Source of the DNA: Actinomycetota bacterium
GTDB taxonomy: Bacteria > Actinomycetota > Humimicrobiia > Humimicrobiales > Humimicrobiaceae
Direction: 5' to 3'
NCBI GenBank assembly: GCA_015711775.1
Contig: JACVJB010000027.1
Coordinates: forward strand, 1-8,149
Length of the DNA: 8,149 bases
Shown: positions 1-7,342 of the stretch, piece by piece
How positions within the stretch are numbered: the first letter of the stretch is position 1
Layout: each line of letters begins with the position of its first letter
Position numbers and translations under genes: made by a program
Notes under the pieces: model-generated
Database searches by the model: none
What the model saw: only the letters and a program-made list of their open reading frames with translations
Told to the model about the DNA's origin: nothing

Positions 1-3000
1 TTCCCTTAATCTCAACAATTCTGTCCTCTGCAATTTCATCCTTATATTTTTCCAGTACGGTAGGAAACACAATAACTTCCAGCGAATCTGTAAGATCTTC
101 AAGTGTCATGAAGTACATAGCCTGATTACTCTTTGTAAGAATCTGTTTAACGGATGATATTACCCCTGCAACTGCATGCGTTGATTTGTCACTCTGCTCT
201 CCTAGACCCGATATGGTTATAAATTCTTTTAATATTTGCTCATAAGCAGATAAAGGATGCCCGGAAATATAAAGTCCAAGCATTTCTTTTTCAAAATTCA
301 GCATTTCCCTTGCGCTATATTCTTCCTCGGAGCCTGGTTCACTATTTTCAGAAACAGGCAGGTAATCAGCACTGTTGCCATTGCTGCCTCCTGAAGCATC
401 AATTTCGTCAAACAAGGAAAATTGTCCTGACTGCTGACTTTTTTTTATTTTATTTGCTTCTTCTGATATTTTCTCAAAATTGTCCATCAGGTATTTTCTT
501 GAGTGCCCGAGGGAATCAAATACCCCGGCTTTTATAAGGCTTTCAACAGTCTTTTTATTGAGCACATTGTTGCTAACCCTGTTGCAGAAATCGCTGAAAC
601 TGGAATATGGGCCTCTTTCCTTACGCTCTGACACTATCGACTCAATCACATTTGCGCCCACATTTTTTATAGCTGAAAGCCCGAACCTTATACAGTCTTT
701 TACCACAGTAAAATCAACATAACTGGAATTAATATCAGGAGGAAGCACATCTATATTCATGCGCCGCGCTTCATTTATATACTGTGCAACTTTTTCCTGG
801 CTGCTCATCCTTACGCTTAAAAGTGCCGCAATAAACTCAACAGGATAATTTGCCTTAAGATATGCAGTCTGGTAAGAAATCATGGCATAAGCTGCGCTGT
901 GGGATTTATTAAATCCATACTCGGCAAAGTGCGTTATAAGCTCAAAAAGTTTTAACGCTATCTGCTCATCTATGATGCCGGAAACCTTTGCGCCCTCGAT
1001 AAATTTATTTTTCTGGCGGGTCATCACATCTCTTTTTTTCTTGCTTATAGCATCTCTTAATATATCCGCCTCAGACATTGAAAAACCTGCAAGCTTTGAA
1101 GCAATAAGCATTATCTGTTCCTGATATAGAATTATACCGTATGTTTCCTTAAGTATTGGCTCGAGGCTGGGATGCAGGTATTTTATTTTCTTATTTCTGT
1201 TCTTTGCTTCCACAAAATCATTTACCATGCCGCTCTGAAGCGGTCCCGGCCTGAAAAGCGCAAGCGTTGCAATAATATCTTCAAATCTTCCGGGTTTTAA
1301 ATTTACTACAAGATCCCTCATGCCGCTGCTTTCAAGCTGGAAAACCCCAAGCGACTCTCCATTTGAAAGCATTTGATATGTTTTTTTATCTTCAAGATCT
1401 ATATTGTTTATATCTATTTCAATATTTTTTGTTTTCTTTATTAAAAACAGGGTCCTGTCAATAAGTGAAAGAGTTTTTAATCCCAGAAAATCCATCTTCA
1501 GAAGGCCTATATCCTGTACATCTTCCATTTTATACTGGGTTTTAATATCACCGCTTTTTTCATCACGCTGCAGCGGAGTATAGTTTGAAAGATCGTCAGC
1601 AGCTATTACAATGCCTGCCGCATGTATGGAATGCTGCCTTGCCTTTCCCTCGAGCGATTTTGCTGTATCAATTATATCTTTTACAGTTCTGTCTGAATTA
1701 TACAGCTGGTGCATTTCTGCAACTGCGCCAATGGCGCTGTCAATAGTGACATTCAGTTCCATAGGTATTAGCTTTGCTATTCTGTCTACGTCTGCATAAG
1801 GAACCTCGAGGACTCTTCCGGCATCCCTGATTGACTGTCTTGCAGCCATTGTACCGAATGTTATAAGCTGGGCAACCCGGTTTTCGCCATATTTTGCAGT
1901 TACATATTTTATTACTTCATCCCTGTGCTCATCACAGAAATCAATATCTATATCAGGCATTTTCTTTCTTTCCTCATTTAAGAATCTTTCAAAAAGAAGG
2001 TTATACCTTAAAGGTTCTATATCGGTAATATCAAGAAGATATGATACGATACTTCCTGCTGCAGACCCCCTGCCGGGCCCCACCCTTATATTGTTATTTT
2101 TTGCATAAGTCACAAAATCCCATACAATAAGGAAATACTCAGCAAAGCCCATCTTTTTTATTACTTCAAGTTCTCTTTCTATCCTGTTTTGCACTTCAAT
2201 GTCAGCCAGGTCATATTTCCTGCTCAAATTTGAAAAACAGAGCTCTCTTAAATAATCATCCGGGCTATGATTTGAAGGTACATCATATGGCGGGATCAGG
2301 CCAAGGTTAAAATCAAGTTCAATATCGCATCTTGAAGCTACTTCAAAAGTATTTTCAAGAGCTTCTGGCATACTATTAAAACGCTCTTTCATCTCCTGAA
2401 GGTTTTTGAAATAGAACTCCATTGATCTCGGGAAAAATCCGCTTTTATCGGATTGTTCATTATCTATTTCTTTTCTGCCGTACTCGCTAAGGGCCAGCTT
2501 TGATATTATTTCTTTTATCTTAGCGTCAATATTGGCATCGGGCGCAATATTGCTGCAGTACTTCCTGAAATCCCCAAGGGTCATGCCTGACTGTACGCAC
2601 AAAAGCAGAAAATGATACTTAAAATCCTCTTTTTTCAGGTAATGCACGTCATTAGTTGCAACAGTCTTTATACCATGTTTTGCTGCAATCTCAGAAAGAT
2701 ACCCGTTAATTTCCGACTGGCGCCTCAGGCCAAAGTCTGTCAGCTCAAGATAGAAATTTTCCTTACCGAATATATCGATATACTGCAAAATAAAATCATC
2801 GGCTTTTTCAAAATTGCCAGCCTCTACGGCTCTTGGAATCCTTCCGCTCATGCAGCCGCTTAAGGCAATAAGCCCCTGTGAATATTGCGAAAGCAGTTCC
2901 GCGTCCACTCTTGGCTTGTAATAGAATCCTTCAAGAAAGCTGAGGCTTACAAGTTTCATAAGATTTTTATAGCCTGTTTTATCTTTTACGAGAAGAGTAA

Positions 3001-3277
3001 GATGATTATACATATCCTCTTTTTTATCTCTGTTAGGTTTTTTATCGAACCTGCTGGCGCAAGCCTGGTATACTTCACAGCCTATGATTGGTTTTATCCC
3101 TGCTTTTTTTGCAGATTTATAGAAATCTATAATTCCGTACATATTGCCATGATCAGTTAATGCAACTGCAGGCATTTCAAGTTCTGCTGCCCGCTTTACA
3201 AGGTCATCAATTTTAAGAAGACCGTCGAGCAGGGAATACTCGCTGTGGACATGAAGATGTATAAAATTCTTACTCAC
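1..3277 (-). CDS. dnaE: DNA polymerase III subunit alpha (3' end missing)
   Basis: Replicative DNA polymerase, C-family; the frame is open from a GTG at 3277 to the left edge (1092 codons), so only the extreme C-terminus is missing. Seen in order: an N-terminal PHP domain with HLHVHSEYS (H9, H11), D18, LTDHGN (H43), CEVY (E68) and H92; the palm with GPGRGSAAGS near residue 398 and PDIDIDF (441-447), whose D444 and D446 plus D596 in KMDFLGLKT match the family's catalytic triad; a helix-hairpin-helix region around GLSAIKNVG; a clamp-binding motif QFSLF at 952-956 (bases 410-424); and the start of the OB fold, VLEKYKDEIAEDRIVEIKG, at the edge. Family length is about 1150-1200 residues. The GTG start is chosen because family homology begins there and AAGG lies 6 bases upstream; an in-frame TTG at 3307 is possible but has no support. 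The first and last codons checked share one frame, so there is no net frameshift. The PHP metal ligands look intact, which suggests built-in proofreading. Confidence 0.97.
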   Translation of the reverse strand, partial: MSKNFIHLHVHSEYSLLDGLLKIDDLVKRAAELEMPAVALTDHGNMYGIIDFYKSAKKAGIKPIIGCEVYQACASRFDKKPNRDKKEDMYNHLTLLVKDKTGYKNLMKLVSLSFLEGFYYKPRVDAELLSQYSQGLIALSGCMSGRIPRAVEAGNFEKADDFILQYIDIFGKENFYLELTDFGLRRQSEINGYLSEIAAKHGIKTVATNDVHYLKKEDFKYHFLLLCVQSGMTLGDFRKYCSNIAPDANIDAKIKEIISKLALSEYGRKEIDNEQSDKSGFFPRSMEFYFKNLQEMKERFNSMPEALENTFEVASRCDIELDFNLGLIPPYDVPSNHSPDDYLRELCFSNLSRKYDLADIEVQNRIERELEVIKKMGFAEYFLIVWDFVTYAKNNNIRVGPGRGSAAGSIVSYLLDITDIEPLRYNLLFERFLNEERKKMPDIDIDFCDEHRDEVIKYVTAKYGENRVAQLITFGTMAARQSIRDAGRVLEVPYADVDRIAKLIPMELNVTIDSAIGAVAEMHQLYNSDRTVKDIIDTAKSLEGKARQHSIHAAGIVIAADDLSNYTPLQRDEKSGDIKTQYKMEDVQDIGLLKMDFLGLKTLSLIDRTLFLIKKTKNIEIDINNIDLEDKKTYQMLSNGESLGVFQLESSGMRDLVVNLKPGRFEDIIATLALFRPGPLQSGMVNDFVEAKNRNKKIKYLHPSLEPILKETYGIILYQEQIMLIASKLAGFSMSEADILRDAISKKKRDVMTRQKNKFIEGAKVSGIIDEQIALKLFELITHFAEYGFNKSHSAAYAMISYQTAYLKANYPVEFIAALLSVRMSSQEKVAQYINEARRMNIDVLPPDINSSYVDFTVVKDCIRFGLSAIKNVGANVIESIVSERKERGPYSSFSDFCNRVSNNVLNKKTVESLIKAGVFDSLGHSRKYLMDNFEKISEEANKIKKSQQSGQFSLFDEIDASGGSNGNSADYLPVSENSEPGSEEEYSAREMLNFEKEMLGLYISGHPLSAYEQILKEFITISGLGEQSDKSTHAVAGVISSVKQILTKSNQAMYFMTLEDLTDSLEVIVFPTVLEKYKDEIAEDRIVEIKG

Positions 3278-3310
3278 AATAAACCTTAAAAAATGGAGTT
3301 TTTCCAATAT

Positions 3311-3360
3311 ATAAAACTGGCGCCCTTTCCGGAAACTAAAAAGAACTGTACCCGGCCAGT
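3311..3360 (-). promoter_or_regulatory. Stem-loop in the dnaE leader (possible terminator or attenuator)
   Basis: On the minus strand ACTGGC (3360-3355) can pair with GCCAGT (3321-3316), followed at once by TTTTATAT. Inside the loop, CCGG copies allow a second short stem, one of them at the centre of the palindrome TTTCCGGAAA (3326-3335). A stem closed by six pairs and followed by T-rich sequence resembles an intrinsic terminator, either ending larB transcripts or acting as an attenuator in the dnaE leader. The large loop and the interrupted T-run make this weak. Confidence 0.3.
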
Positions 3361-3407
3361 GTATTACTTTATTATTAGCTATTAAGAAGTCTTTTTATCT
3401 TTTCAAT

Positions 3408-3436
3408 ATTATAACTTAAACAGGATTTTTCTTGAA
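3408..3436 (-). promoter_or_regulatory. Predicted sigma70-like promoter of dnaE
   Basis: On the minus strand a perfect TATAAT (3413-3408) lies 17 bases downstream of TTCAAG (3436-3431), a 3/6 match to the -35 consensus. Transcription would start near 3401 and give a leader of about 120 bases before the GTG of dnaE. The promoter lies just after the larB stop codon, so dnaE need not depend on larB transcription. This is inferred from consensus matching only. Confidence 0.5.
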
Positions 3437-3471
3437 TGAAATATGCGCGAAAAGTTTGTTTTTTACAGTAT

Positions 3472-4251
3472 TTATTCAAATTTCTTATTTATCATACCTG
3501 CGCAGTAGCCGGCTCCAAAACCATTGTCGATATTACAAACAAGTATGCCAGGACTGCATGAATTGAGCATTGTGAAAAGAGGCGACAGACCTGAAAGGCT
3601 TGCTCCATATCCGACACTTGTGGGCACGCCTATTACTATGCATCCCACCATTGAACTTACTACACTTGGCAGGGCGCCCTCCATCCCTGCTACTGCAACT
3701 ATTACACTGGAACTTTGCAGGTCCTTTCTGTAGTTTAAAAGACGGTGAAGCCCTGCAACACCGACATCATATATTTTATTTACATAATTACCCATAAGAT
3801 ATGCCGTAACTGCGGCTTCCTCTGCAACAGGTATATCGGTAGTGCCTGCGCATATTACTGTAACACCCGGACAAAGTTTATTTTCAGGAATTTTAAGAGG
3901 CGTGTATATCAGGCCCGCATCTTCGTTGTATTTAATATTTTCAATATATTTTTTTAAATAATTATATACTGACTGTTCCGTCCTTGTTATAAGAAGTATG
4001 TCAGAATACTTTAAAATGCTTTGCGCTATTTCAAGTATGTGGCCGGGTTTTTTACCGCTCCCGTAAATGACTTCAGGAAACCCCCTTCTCAGGGCTCTAT
4101 GATGATCAGGTTTTGCATAACCTAAATCCTGAAAATAAAGGTTTTTTATTTCTGAAACGCATTGCTCTTCACTCATGGCTTTGCTTCGGTAGTTTTTTAA
4201 TATATCCTCAATTATTTTTTCGATTGCTGATTCAGTATTTTTTTTGCGCAT
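3472..4251 (-). CDS. larB: Nickel-pincer cofactor biosynthesis protein LarB (P2CMN synthase)
   Basis: LarB carboxylates the pyridinium ring of nicotinic acid adenine dinucleotide and hydrolyses its phosphoanhydride. This gives pyridinium-3,5-biscarboxylic acid mononucleotide, the first intermediate of the nickel-pincer nucleotide used by LarA-type racemases. The 259-residue protein has the usual LarB length. It has a helical N-terminal part (about 1-120) with the signature YAKPDHHRALRRGFPEVIYG, and a PurE (AIR carboxylase)-like C-terminal half with CAGTTDIPVAEEA, VAGMEGALPSVV, VPTSVGYGAS and NSCSPGILVCNIDNGFGAG. E191 and C232 are 41 residues apart, the same spacing as the catalytic Glu180 and Cys221 I recall from Lactiplantibacillus plantarum LarB, whose cysteine forms the transient cysteinyl-pyridine adduct. 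Its start follows a weak AAAGAG. larC, larE and larA are not in the window: dnaE lies downstream and the upstream neighbour is divergent, so larB looks like a single-gene unit here. A PurE function is unlikely, because the N-terminal LarB region is present. Confidence 0.95.
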   Translation of the reverse strand: MRKKNTESAIEKIIEDILKNYRSKAMSEEQCVSEIKNLYFQDLGYAKPDHHRALRRGFPEVIYGSGKKPGHILEIAQSILKYSDILLITRTEQSVYNYLKKYIENIKYNEDAGLIYTPLKIPENKLCPGVTVICAGTTDIPVAEEAAVTAYLMGNYVNKIYDVGVAGLHRLLNYRKDLQSSSVIVAVAGMEGALPSVVSSMVGCIVIGVPTSVGYGASLSGLSPLFTMLNSCSPGILVCNIDNGFGAGYCAGMINKKFE

Positions 4252-4299
4252 AACTCTTTTCCCGAATGGGTTTTTATTTTAAATATTACTGTTTTTTAG

Positions 4300-4328
4300 A
4301 TTATAACAGACTGTATTATTTCTATCCA
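4300..4328 (-). promoter_or_regulatory. Predicted extended -10 promoter of larB
   Basis: On the minus strand TATAAT (4305-4300) is preceded by TGT, forming an extended -10 (TGn). A -35 hexamer TGGATA (4328-4323, four of six consensus bases) lies 17 bases upstream. Transcription would begin near 4293, about 40 bases before the larB ATG. A small dyad, ACAG-T-CTGT (4316-4308 on this strand), covers the end of the spacer just upstream of the -10 and could be an operator half-site pair. Predicted by consensus only. Confidence 0.55.
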
Positions 4329-4351
4329 TGACTGTAAAAACTTAAACACCT

Positions 4352-4368
4352 GCTGCAATATTTGCAGC
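4352..4368. repeat. Perfect 7-bp inverted repeat in the divergent intergenic region
   Basis: GCTGCAA (4352-4358) and TTGCAGC (4362-4368) are exact reverse complements separated by TAT. The dyad lies between the predicted larB promoter and the start region of the plus-strand gene at 4482, which is typical of an operator controlling one or both divergent genes. A run of six T begins only 11 bases after the stem on the plus strand, so it is not a clean terminator, and there is no plus-strand gene upstream for it to terminate. No particular regulator is recognised. Confidence 0.45.
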
Positions 4369-4391
4369 CAGCCCGGCATTTTTTATCTTTA

Positions 4392-4419
4392 TTGTATAAT
4401 TTTTTAAGATTAGTATAAA
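4392..4419 (+). promoter_or_regulatory. Weak candidate promoter for the exported-protein gene
   Basis: TTGTAT (4392-4397) and TATAAA (4414-4419) are 16 bases apart and about 60 bases before the start codon at 4482. Another TATAAT lies at 4395-4400 but has no recognisable -35 at a suitable distance. The region is very AT-rich, so such matches arise easily by chance. Confidence 0.25.
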
Positions 4420-4466
4420 ATGATAAAAGTTATAAAGAAAAAACATACTTTTGTTTAATAAATGAC

Positions 4467-4474
4467 AGAAGGAG
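4467..4474 (+). promoter_or_regulatory. Strong ribosome binding site of the exported-protein gene
   Basis: AGAAGGAG lies 7 bases before the ATG at 4482, a near-perfect Shine-Dalgarno sequence at ideal spacing. It fixes the start codon and shows the plus-strand reading frame is a real gene rather than a shadow. Confidence 0.8.
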
Positions 4475-4481
4475 ATTAACA

Positions 4482-5609
4482 ATGAATAAGAGAAATTCTT
4501 TAATTTTTGCAATACTGCTGGTATTTTTAATGGTTTTCAGCCTTGCAGTTACCTGCAGATTCTGCAGCATTGCCGATTTCAAGACTCCTGATAGCGACAG
4601 CACGCAAGAAACTGAAAATAAAGACAATAACGGCCAGCCGGACTTAACACAGGACAACAATAATACCGAAAGTTCGGATGCAGGCCAGGAAGATGGCGGC
4701 GGAACCCCTCCGCAGATAATAAAAGTATTTTACCTAAGTGATGATATGACAGAATTCCTGAAAAGAGAAGCTCTGCCTGTACTATATGCACGAGAAGAAC
4801 ATGATTTTATTATTATTGCCCAAGACGCTGACGGCGATGAGATGGTTTTTAATATTAATGCAGATCATGGTGAAGTTGCAAATATTGAAAGAGTTGATAA
4901 TGAAAGCGTTTCATTTACATGGATATCGCCCGATAATGTGGAAGGTTCAATAGAGCCGTTAAGTACCAATATAGAAGTAACTGTCAGGGACACTGCAGGC
5001 AGTGAGGATTTATTTAATATCAGTATTGCCCTTCTTCCCGCACTTGACACGGAACCTGTTGTGCCTATGGCTGAGGATGCAAGGCGAAGAGAAAGTGTAA
5101 GCATAGCCGCGGGCTCGTCATTATCAGGATACATCATAAAGGACACTGAAGTAAGGACCGGGATTATTATGGTCGGAGACTGGACAAATAATATGCAGAT
5201 AAAAGGTTATCTGACTTTTGATCTTTCTGATTTTAGAAGTTTTTCCAGCAATGCAGTAATTAATGAAGTAAATATTCGCTTCACTCATATTAATAAATCA
5301 GGCAGTCCCGAGCTTCTTTCTAACAGGATAGATTTTAAAGCCTTTGATTATGGCGACAGCCTTGACGCGGGTGATTTTGCAGTTGGGGGAACACATTTTA
5401 TTTCAATAGGAACAGGAGTATTTGCAGGAGGCAGCGCAGAATTCGGTTCTTCTACGCTTCTTTCGCAAATACAGGCTGCTATATCCGCTGGCCGGGAAAG
5501 ATTTCAGGTAAAAATGGGGCTAGCGTCAGCAACTGATACTGATGGAGTTTCAGATTTATTCCAGTGCCATCCTGAAACAGTATTTCTGGATATTAATTAC
5601 AGCTACTGA
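4482..5609 (+). CDS. Exported protein with acidic linker, Ig/cadherin-like region and beta-rich C-terminal domain; function unknown
   Basis: I do not recognise a named family for the whole 375-residue protein. Visible parts are: a signal segment (KR at 3-4, hydrophobic 7-24) ending in two cysteines, C25 and C28; a low-complexity linker (about 34-70) rich in D, N, Q, T and E; a region at about 72-190 with an Ig/cadherin flavour, including DADGD (115-119) and IEVTVRDTAGSEDLFNISI; and a C-terminal domain (about 205-375) centred on QIKGYLTFDLSDF (G242-Y-L-T-F-D247) followed by NAVINEVNIRFTHI. The last stretch resembles the 'regular beta-strand, FDLS, atI-sA-L-l' pattern of DNRLRE/CBM96-type cell-surface domains. 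DTDGVSD (352-358) could bind calcium. Export fits the layout, but the lipobox is poor: C25 is preceded by A-V-T instead of a small residue at -1. SIA-D (29-32) is an alternative signal peptidase I site. The gene is divergent from larB and convergent with cimA, so neither neighbour suggests an operon role. Likely a surface or secreted binding protein; the substrate is unknown. Confidence 0.85.
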   Translation: MNKRNSLIFAILLVFLMVFSLAVTCRFCSIADFKTPDSDSTQETENKDNNGQPDLTQDNNNTESSDAGQEDGGGTPPQIIKVFYLSDDMTEFLKREALPVLYAREEHDFIIIAQDADGDEMVFNINADHGEVANIERVDNESVSFTWISPDNVEGSIEPLSTNIEVTVRDTAGSEDLFNISIALLPALDTEPVVPMAEDARRRESVSIAAGSSLSGYIIKDTEVRTGIIMVGDWTNNMQIKGYLTFDLSDFRSFSSNAVINEVNIRFTHINKSGSPELLSNRIDFKAFDYGDSLDAGDFAVGGTHFISIGTGVFAGGSAEFGSSTLLSQIQAAISAGRERFQVKMGLASATDTDGVSDLFQCHPETVFLDINYSY

Positions 5610-5618
5610 CAAAGTCAG
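5606..5618. repeat. Short inverted repeat at the convergent gene ends
   Basis: CTGAC-AAA-GTCAG forms a 5-bp stem with a 3-base loop, overlapping the TGA stop (5607-5609) of the plus-strand gene and lying 10 bases beyond the cimA stop. It could act as a small bidirectional terminator for the two converging units, but no T-run follows it directly on either strand. The only other sequence in the 19-base gap is an AT palindrome, TTAATATTAA, which runs into the cimA stop. Confidence 0.25.
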
Positions 5619-5628
5619 GAATTTAATA

Positions 5629-7242
5629 TTAACCTTCAGCATTTTTCTCTAAATGCATAAGTCCATAAATTATACTGTCTTCAAGCGCCTGCCAGCTTGC
5701 ATCTATTATATTCTCTGATACACCTATGGTTCCCCAGTTTTTAATACCATCTGAAGACTCTATAAGGACCCTTACTACTGCGCCTGTGCCCTGTTTTTCG
5801 TCAAGAACCCTTACTTTAAAATCAGTCAGCTTTATTTTTGAAATCCCCGGGTAAAAGCCGCAAAGAGCTTTCCTTATGGCACAGTCAAGAGCATGCACAG
5901 GACCGCCGCCTTCCGCTGTTTCTATTATCCTTTTATCATCAATAAATATTTTAACAGTTGCCTCCGATATCATAAGACCATCAGCTTTTTTCTCATTTAA
6001 AACTCTAAAGCTTTCCAGTTTAAAGAATTGTTTTTTTATTCCGATTGTGTCTTTAACCATCAGCTCAAAACTTCCGTCTGCAGCTTCAAACTGATATCCG
6101 CTGTGCTCAAGATTCTGTATCATATTAAGTATCTTTTTGACACTTTCAGGCTCATTTTCAAGATCAACCCCAAATTCTTTTGCTTTAACTATAATTGATT
6201 TTTTGCCTGAAAGTTCAGAAATAAGAATTTCGCGGGTATTGCCGACAGTTTCCGGGCTCACATGCTCAAACGCCTCGGGAACCTTACTGACTCCATGAAC
6301 ATGCATGCCTGCTTTGTGAGTAAATGCATTTCTGCCCACAAAAGGCTGGCTGTGGGGCACAGAAATATTTGCTATCTCACCCACAAATCTTGCAAGACCC
6401 GTAATATGTTTAAGACTGCCTTCCGGAAGGCACCTTCTGCCGAGTTTTAATTCAAGGCTGGGAATTATCTGGCAGAGATCAGCATTTCCGCACCTTTCGC
6501 CATAGCCGTTTATTGTGCCCTGCACCATTTTTACGGAAGAAAGCTTCTCAACAGCCAGTATAGTATTTGCCACAGCGCAGCCGCTGTCGTTATGACAGTG
6601 TATTCCAAGCGGAACATTCACCTGATTCTGCACTTTTGAAATTATTTCAAGCATTTCACCTGGAAGGCATCCTCCGTTTGTATCACAGAGAACTATAAAA
6701 TCTGCATTTGCATCCTGTGCTGCAAGTAAAGTCTTTTCCGCATAATCGCTGTTAAGCTTATAGCCGTCAAAAAAATGTTCCGCATCATAAATTACTTCAG
6801 GGCAGTTTTTTTTCAGGTAAGAAACTGAGTCAAAAATCATTTCAAGATTGTTTTCAAGAGTAGTTTCAATAACTTTATCCACATGAAGTGAAGAGCCTTT
6901 GCCAAAAATGCATATAACATCTGCGCCGCTCTCCAGAAGGCTTTTCATATTCTGGTCTTTTTCTGCGGCAGTATTTTTATATTTGGTCCTGCCGAATGCC
7001 ACTATTTTAGAATATGAAAATTTTCTTTTTTTAAGTATTTCAAAAAGCTCTTCATCTTTGGGATTTGATGCCGGAAAACCCACTTCAATATAGTCAATGC
7101 CTGTATCATTAAATCTTTCTATAAGAAGAATTTTATCATTAACTGAAAGGGAAACATCCGCTCCCTGGGAGCCGTCCCTTAAAGTTGTGTCAAATATGTA
7201 TATTTTATTTTTATCTTCAGCATTTATTTTGTCTTGTTTCAT
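5629..7242 (-). CDS. cimA: (R)-citramalate synthase
   Basis: Condenses pyruvate with acetyl-CoA to (R)-citramalate, opening the threonine-independent route to 2-oxobutanoate and isoleucine. Numbering is for the 537-residue form. Seen: an HMGL-like TIM barrel starting at IFDTTLRDGSQ (R22, D23), the metal-binding HCHND (H215, H217), and VQGTINGYGERCGNADL, whose wording is typical of citramalate synthases rather than LeuA or homocitrate synthase. A linker with HKAGMHVHGV follows, then a C-terminal LeuA-type allosteric/dimerisation domain (about 390-525, with GGGPVHALDCAIRKAL and GTGAVVRVLIES), normally the site of isoleucine feedback inhibition. Start: ATG at 7242 is preferred because AAAGGA lies 12 bases upstream and family homology begins soon after. 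An in-frame ATG at 7278 would add 12 residues but has no Shine-Dalgarno sequence and follows a repeat-like hairpin. It is the third gene after leuC and leuD; the shared isomerase can use its product. LeuA is the main alternative and is less likely on motifs. Confidence 0.93.
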   Translation of the reverse strand: MKQDKINAEDKNKIYIFDTTLRDGSQGADVSLSVNDKILLIERFNDTGIDYIEVGFPASNPKDEELFEILKKRKFSYSKIVAFGRTKYKNTAAEKDQNMKSLLESGADVICIFGKGSSLHVDKVIETTLENNLEMIFDSVSYLKKNCPEVIYDAEHFFDGYKLNSDYAEKTLLAAQDANADFIVLCDTNGGCLPGEMLEIISKVQNQVNVPLGIHCHNDSGCAVANTILAVEKLSSVKMVQGTINGYGERCGNADLCQIIPSLELKLGRRCLPEGSLKHITGLARFVGEIANISVPHSQPFVGRNAFTHKAGMHVHGVSKVPEAFEHVSPETVGNTREILISELSGKKSIIVKAKEFGVDLENEPESVKKILNMIQNLEHSGYQFEAADGSFELMVKDTIGIKKQFFKLESFRVLNEKKADGLMISEATVKIFIDDKRIIETAEGGGPVHALDCAIRKALCGFYPGISKIKLTDFKVRVLDEKQGTGAVVRVLIESSDGIKNWGTIGVSENIIDASWQALEDSIIYGLMHLEKNAEG

Positions 7243-7287
7243 TTCTATAACCGTTCCTTTCGCTTCGCTTAATGTCATAAAACGGAA

Positions 7288-7315
7288 TGGAAAAAGGGGA
7301 CGGTTCCCTTTTTTA
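7288..7315. repeat. REP-like imperfect hairpin between leuD and cimA
   Basis: On the plus strand AAAAAGGG (7291-7298) and CCCTTTTT (7306-7313) are perfect reverse complements around the loop GACGGTT. The core GGGGACGGTTCCC matches a short repeat motif I recall as scattered in many bacterial genomes, often near REP-associated tyrosine transposases; that link is from memory, not from this window. A degenerate related stretch, ACCGTTCCTTT, occurs at 7250-7260. Read on the minus strand the hairpin ends in five T, so it could also work as a partial terminator after leuD that lowers cimA expression. Confidence 0.45.
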
Positions 7316-7342
7316 GGTTTCTTTTACACTTAAACCTTCCAT

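Noticed and set aside
310..3160. Several plus-strand open frames of 60-90 codons (e.g. 310-537, 480-722, 1611-1799, 2612-2863, 2885-3160)
   Set aside because: All lie antisense within dnaE, whose minus-strand translation gives continuous polymerase motifs; none has a recognisable product.
3472..4251. PurE (AIR carboxylase) identity for the gene called larB
   Set aside because: Only the C-terminal half is PurE-like; the N-terminal YAKPDHHRALRRGFPEVIYG block and the 259-residue length are those of LarB, and no pur gene is adjacent.
4548..4567. Lipoprotein lipobox at C25 or C28 of the exported protein
   Set aside because: C25 has Thr at -1 and Val at -2, and C28 has Phe at -1; neither fits the L-[AS]-[GA]-C consensus, so lipidation is left open and not called.
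4430..4660. Minus-strand 76-codon frame across the start of the exported-protein gene
   Set aside because: It opposes a frame with a strong ribosome binding site, a signal segment and domain-like sequence, and has no support of its own.
5629..7242. 2-Isopropylmalate synthase (LeuA) or homocitrate synthase identity
   Set aside because: The VQGTINGYGERCGNADL and IFDTTLRDGSQGADVS wording, the overall length and the C-terminal domain pattern fit citramalate synthase better.
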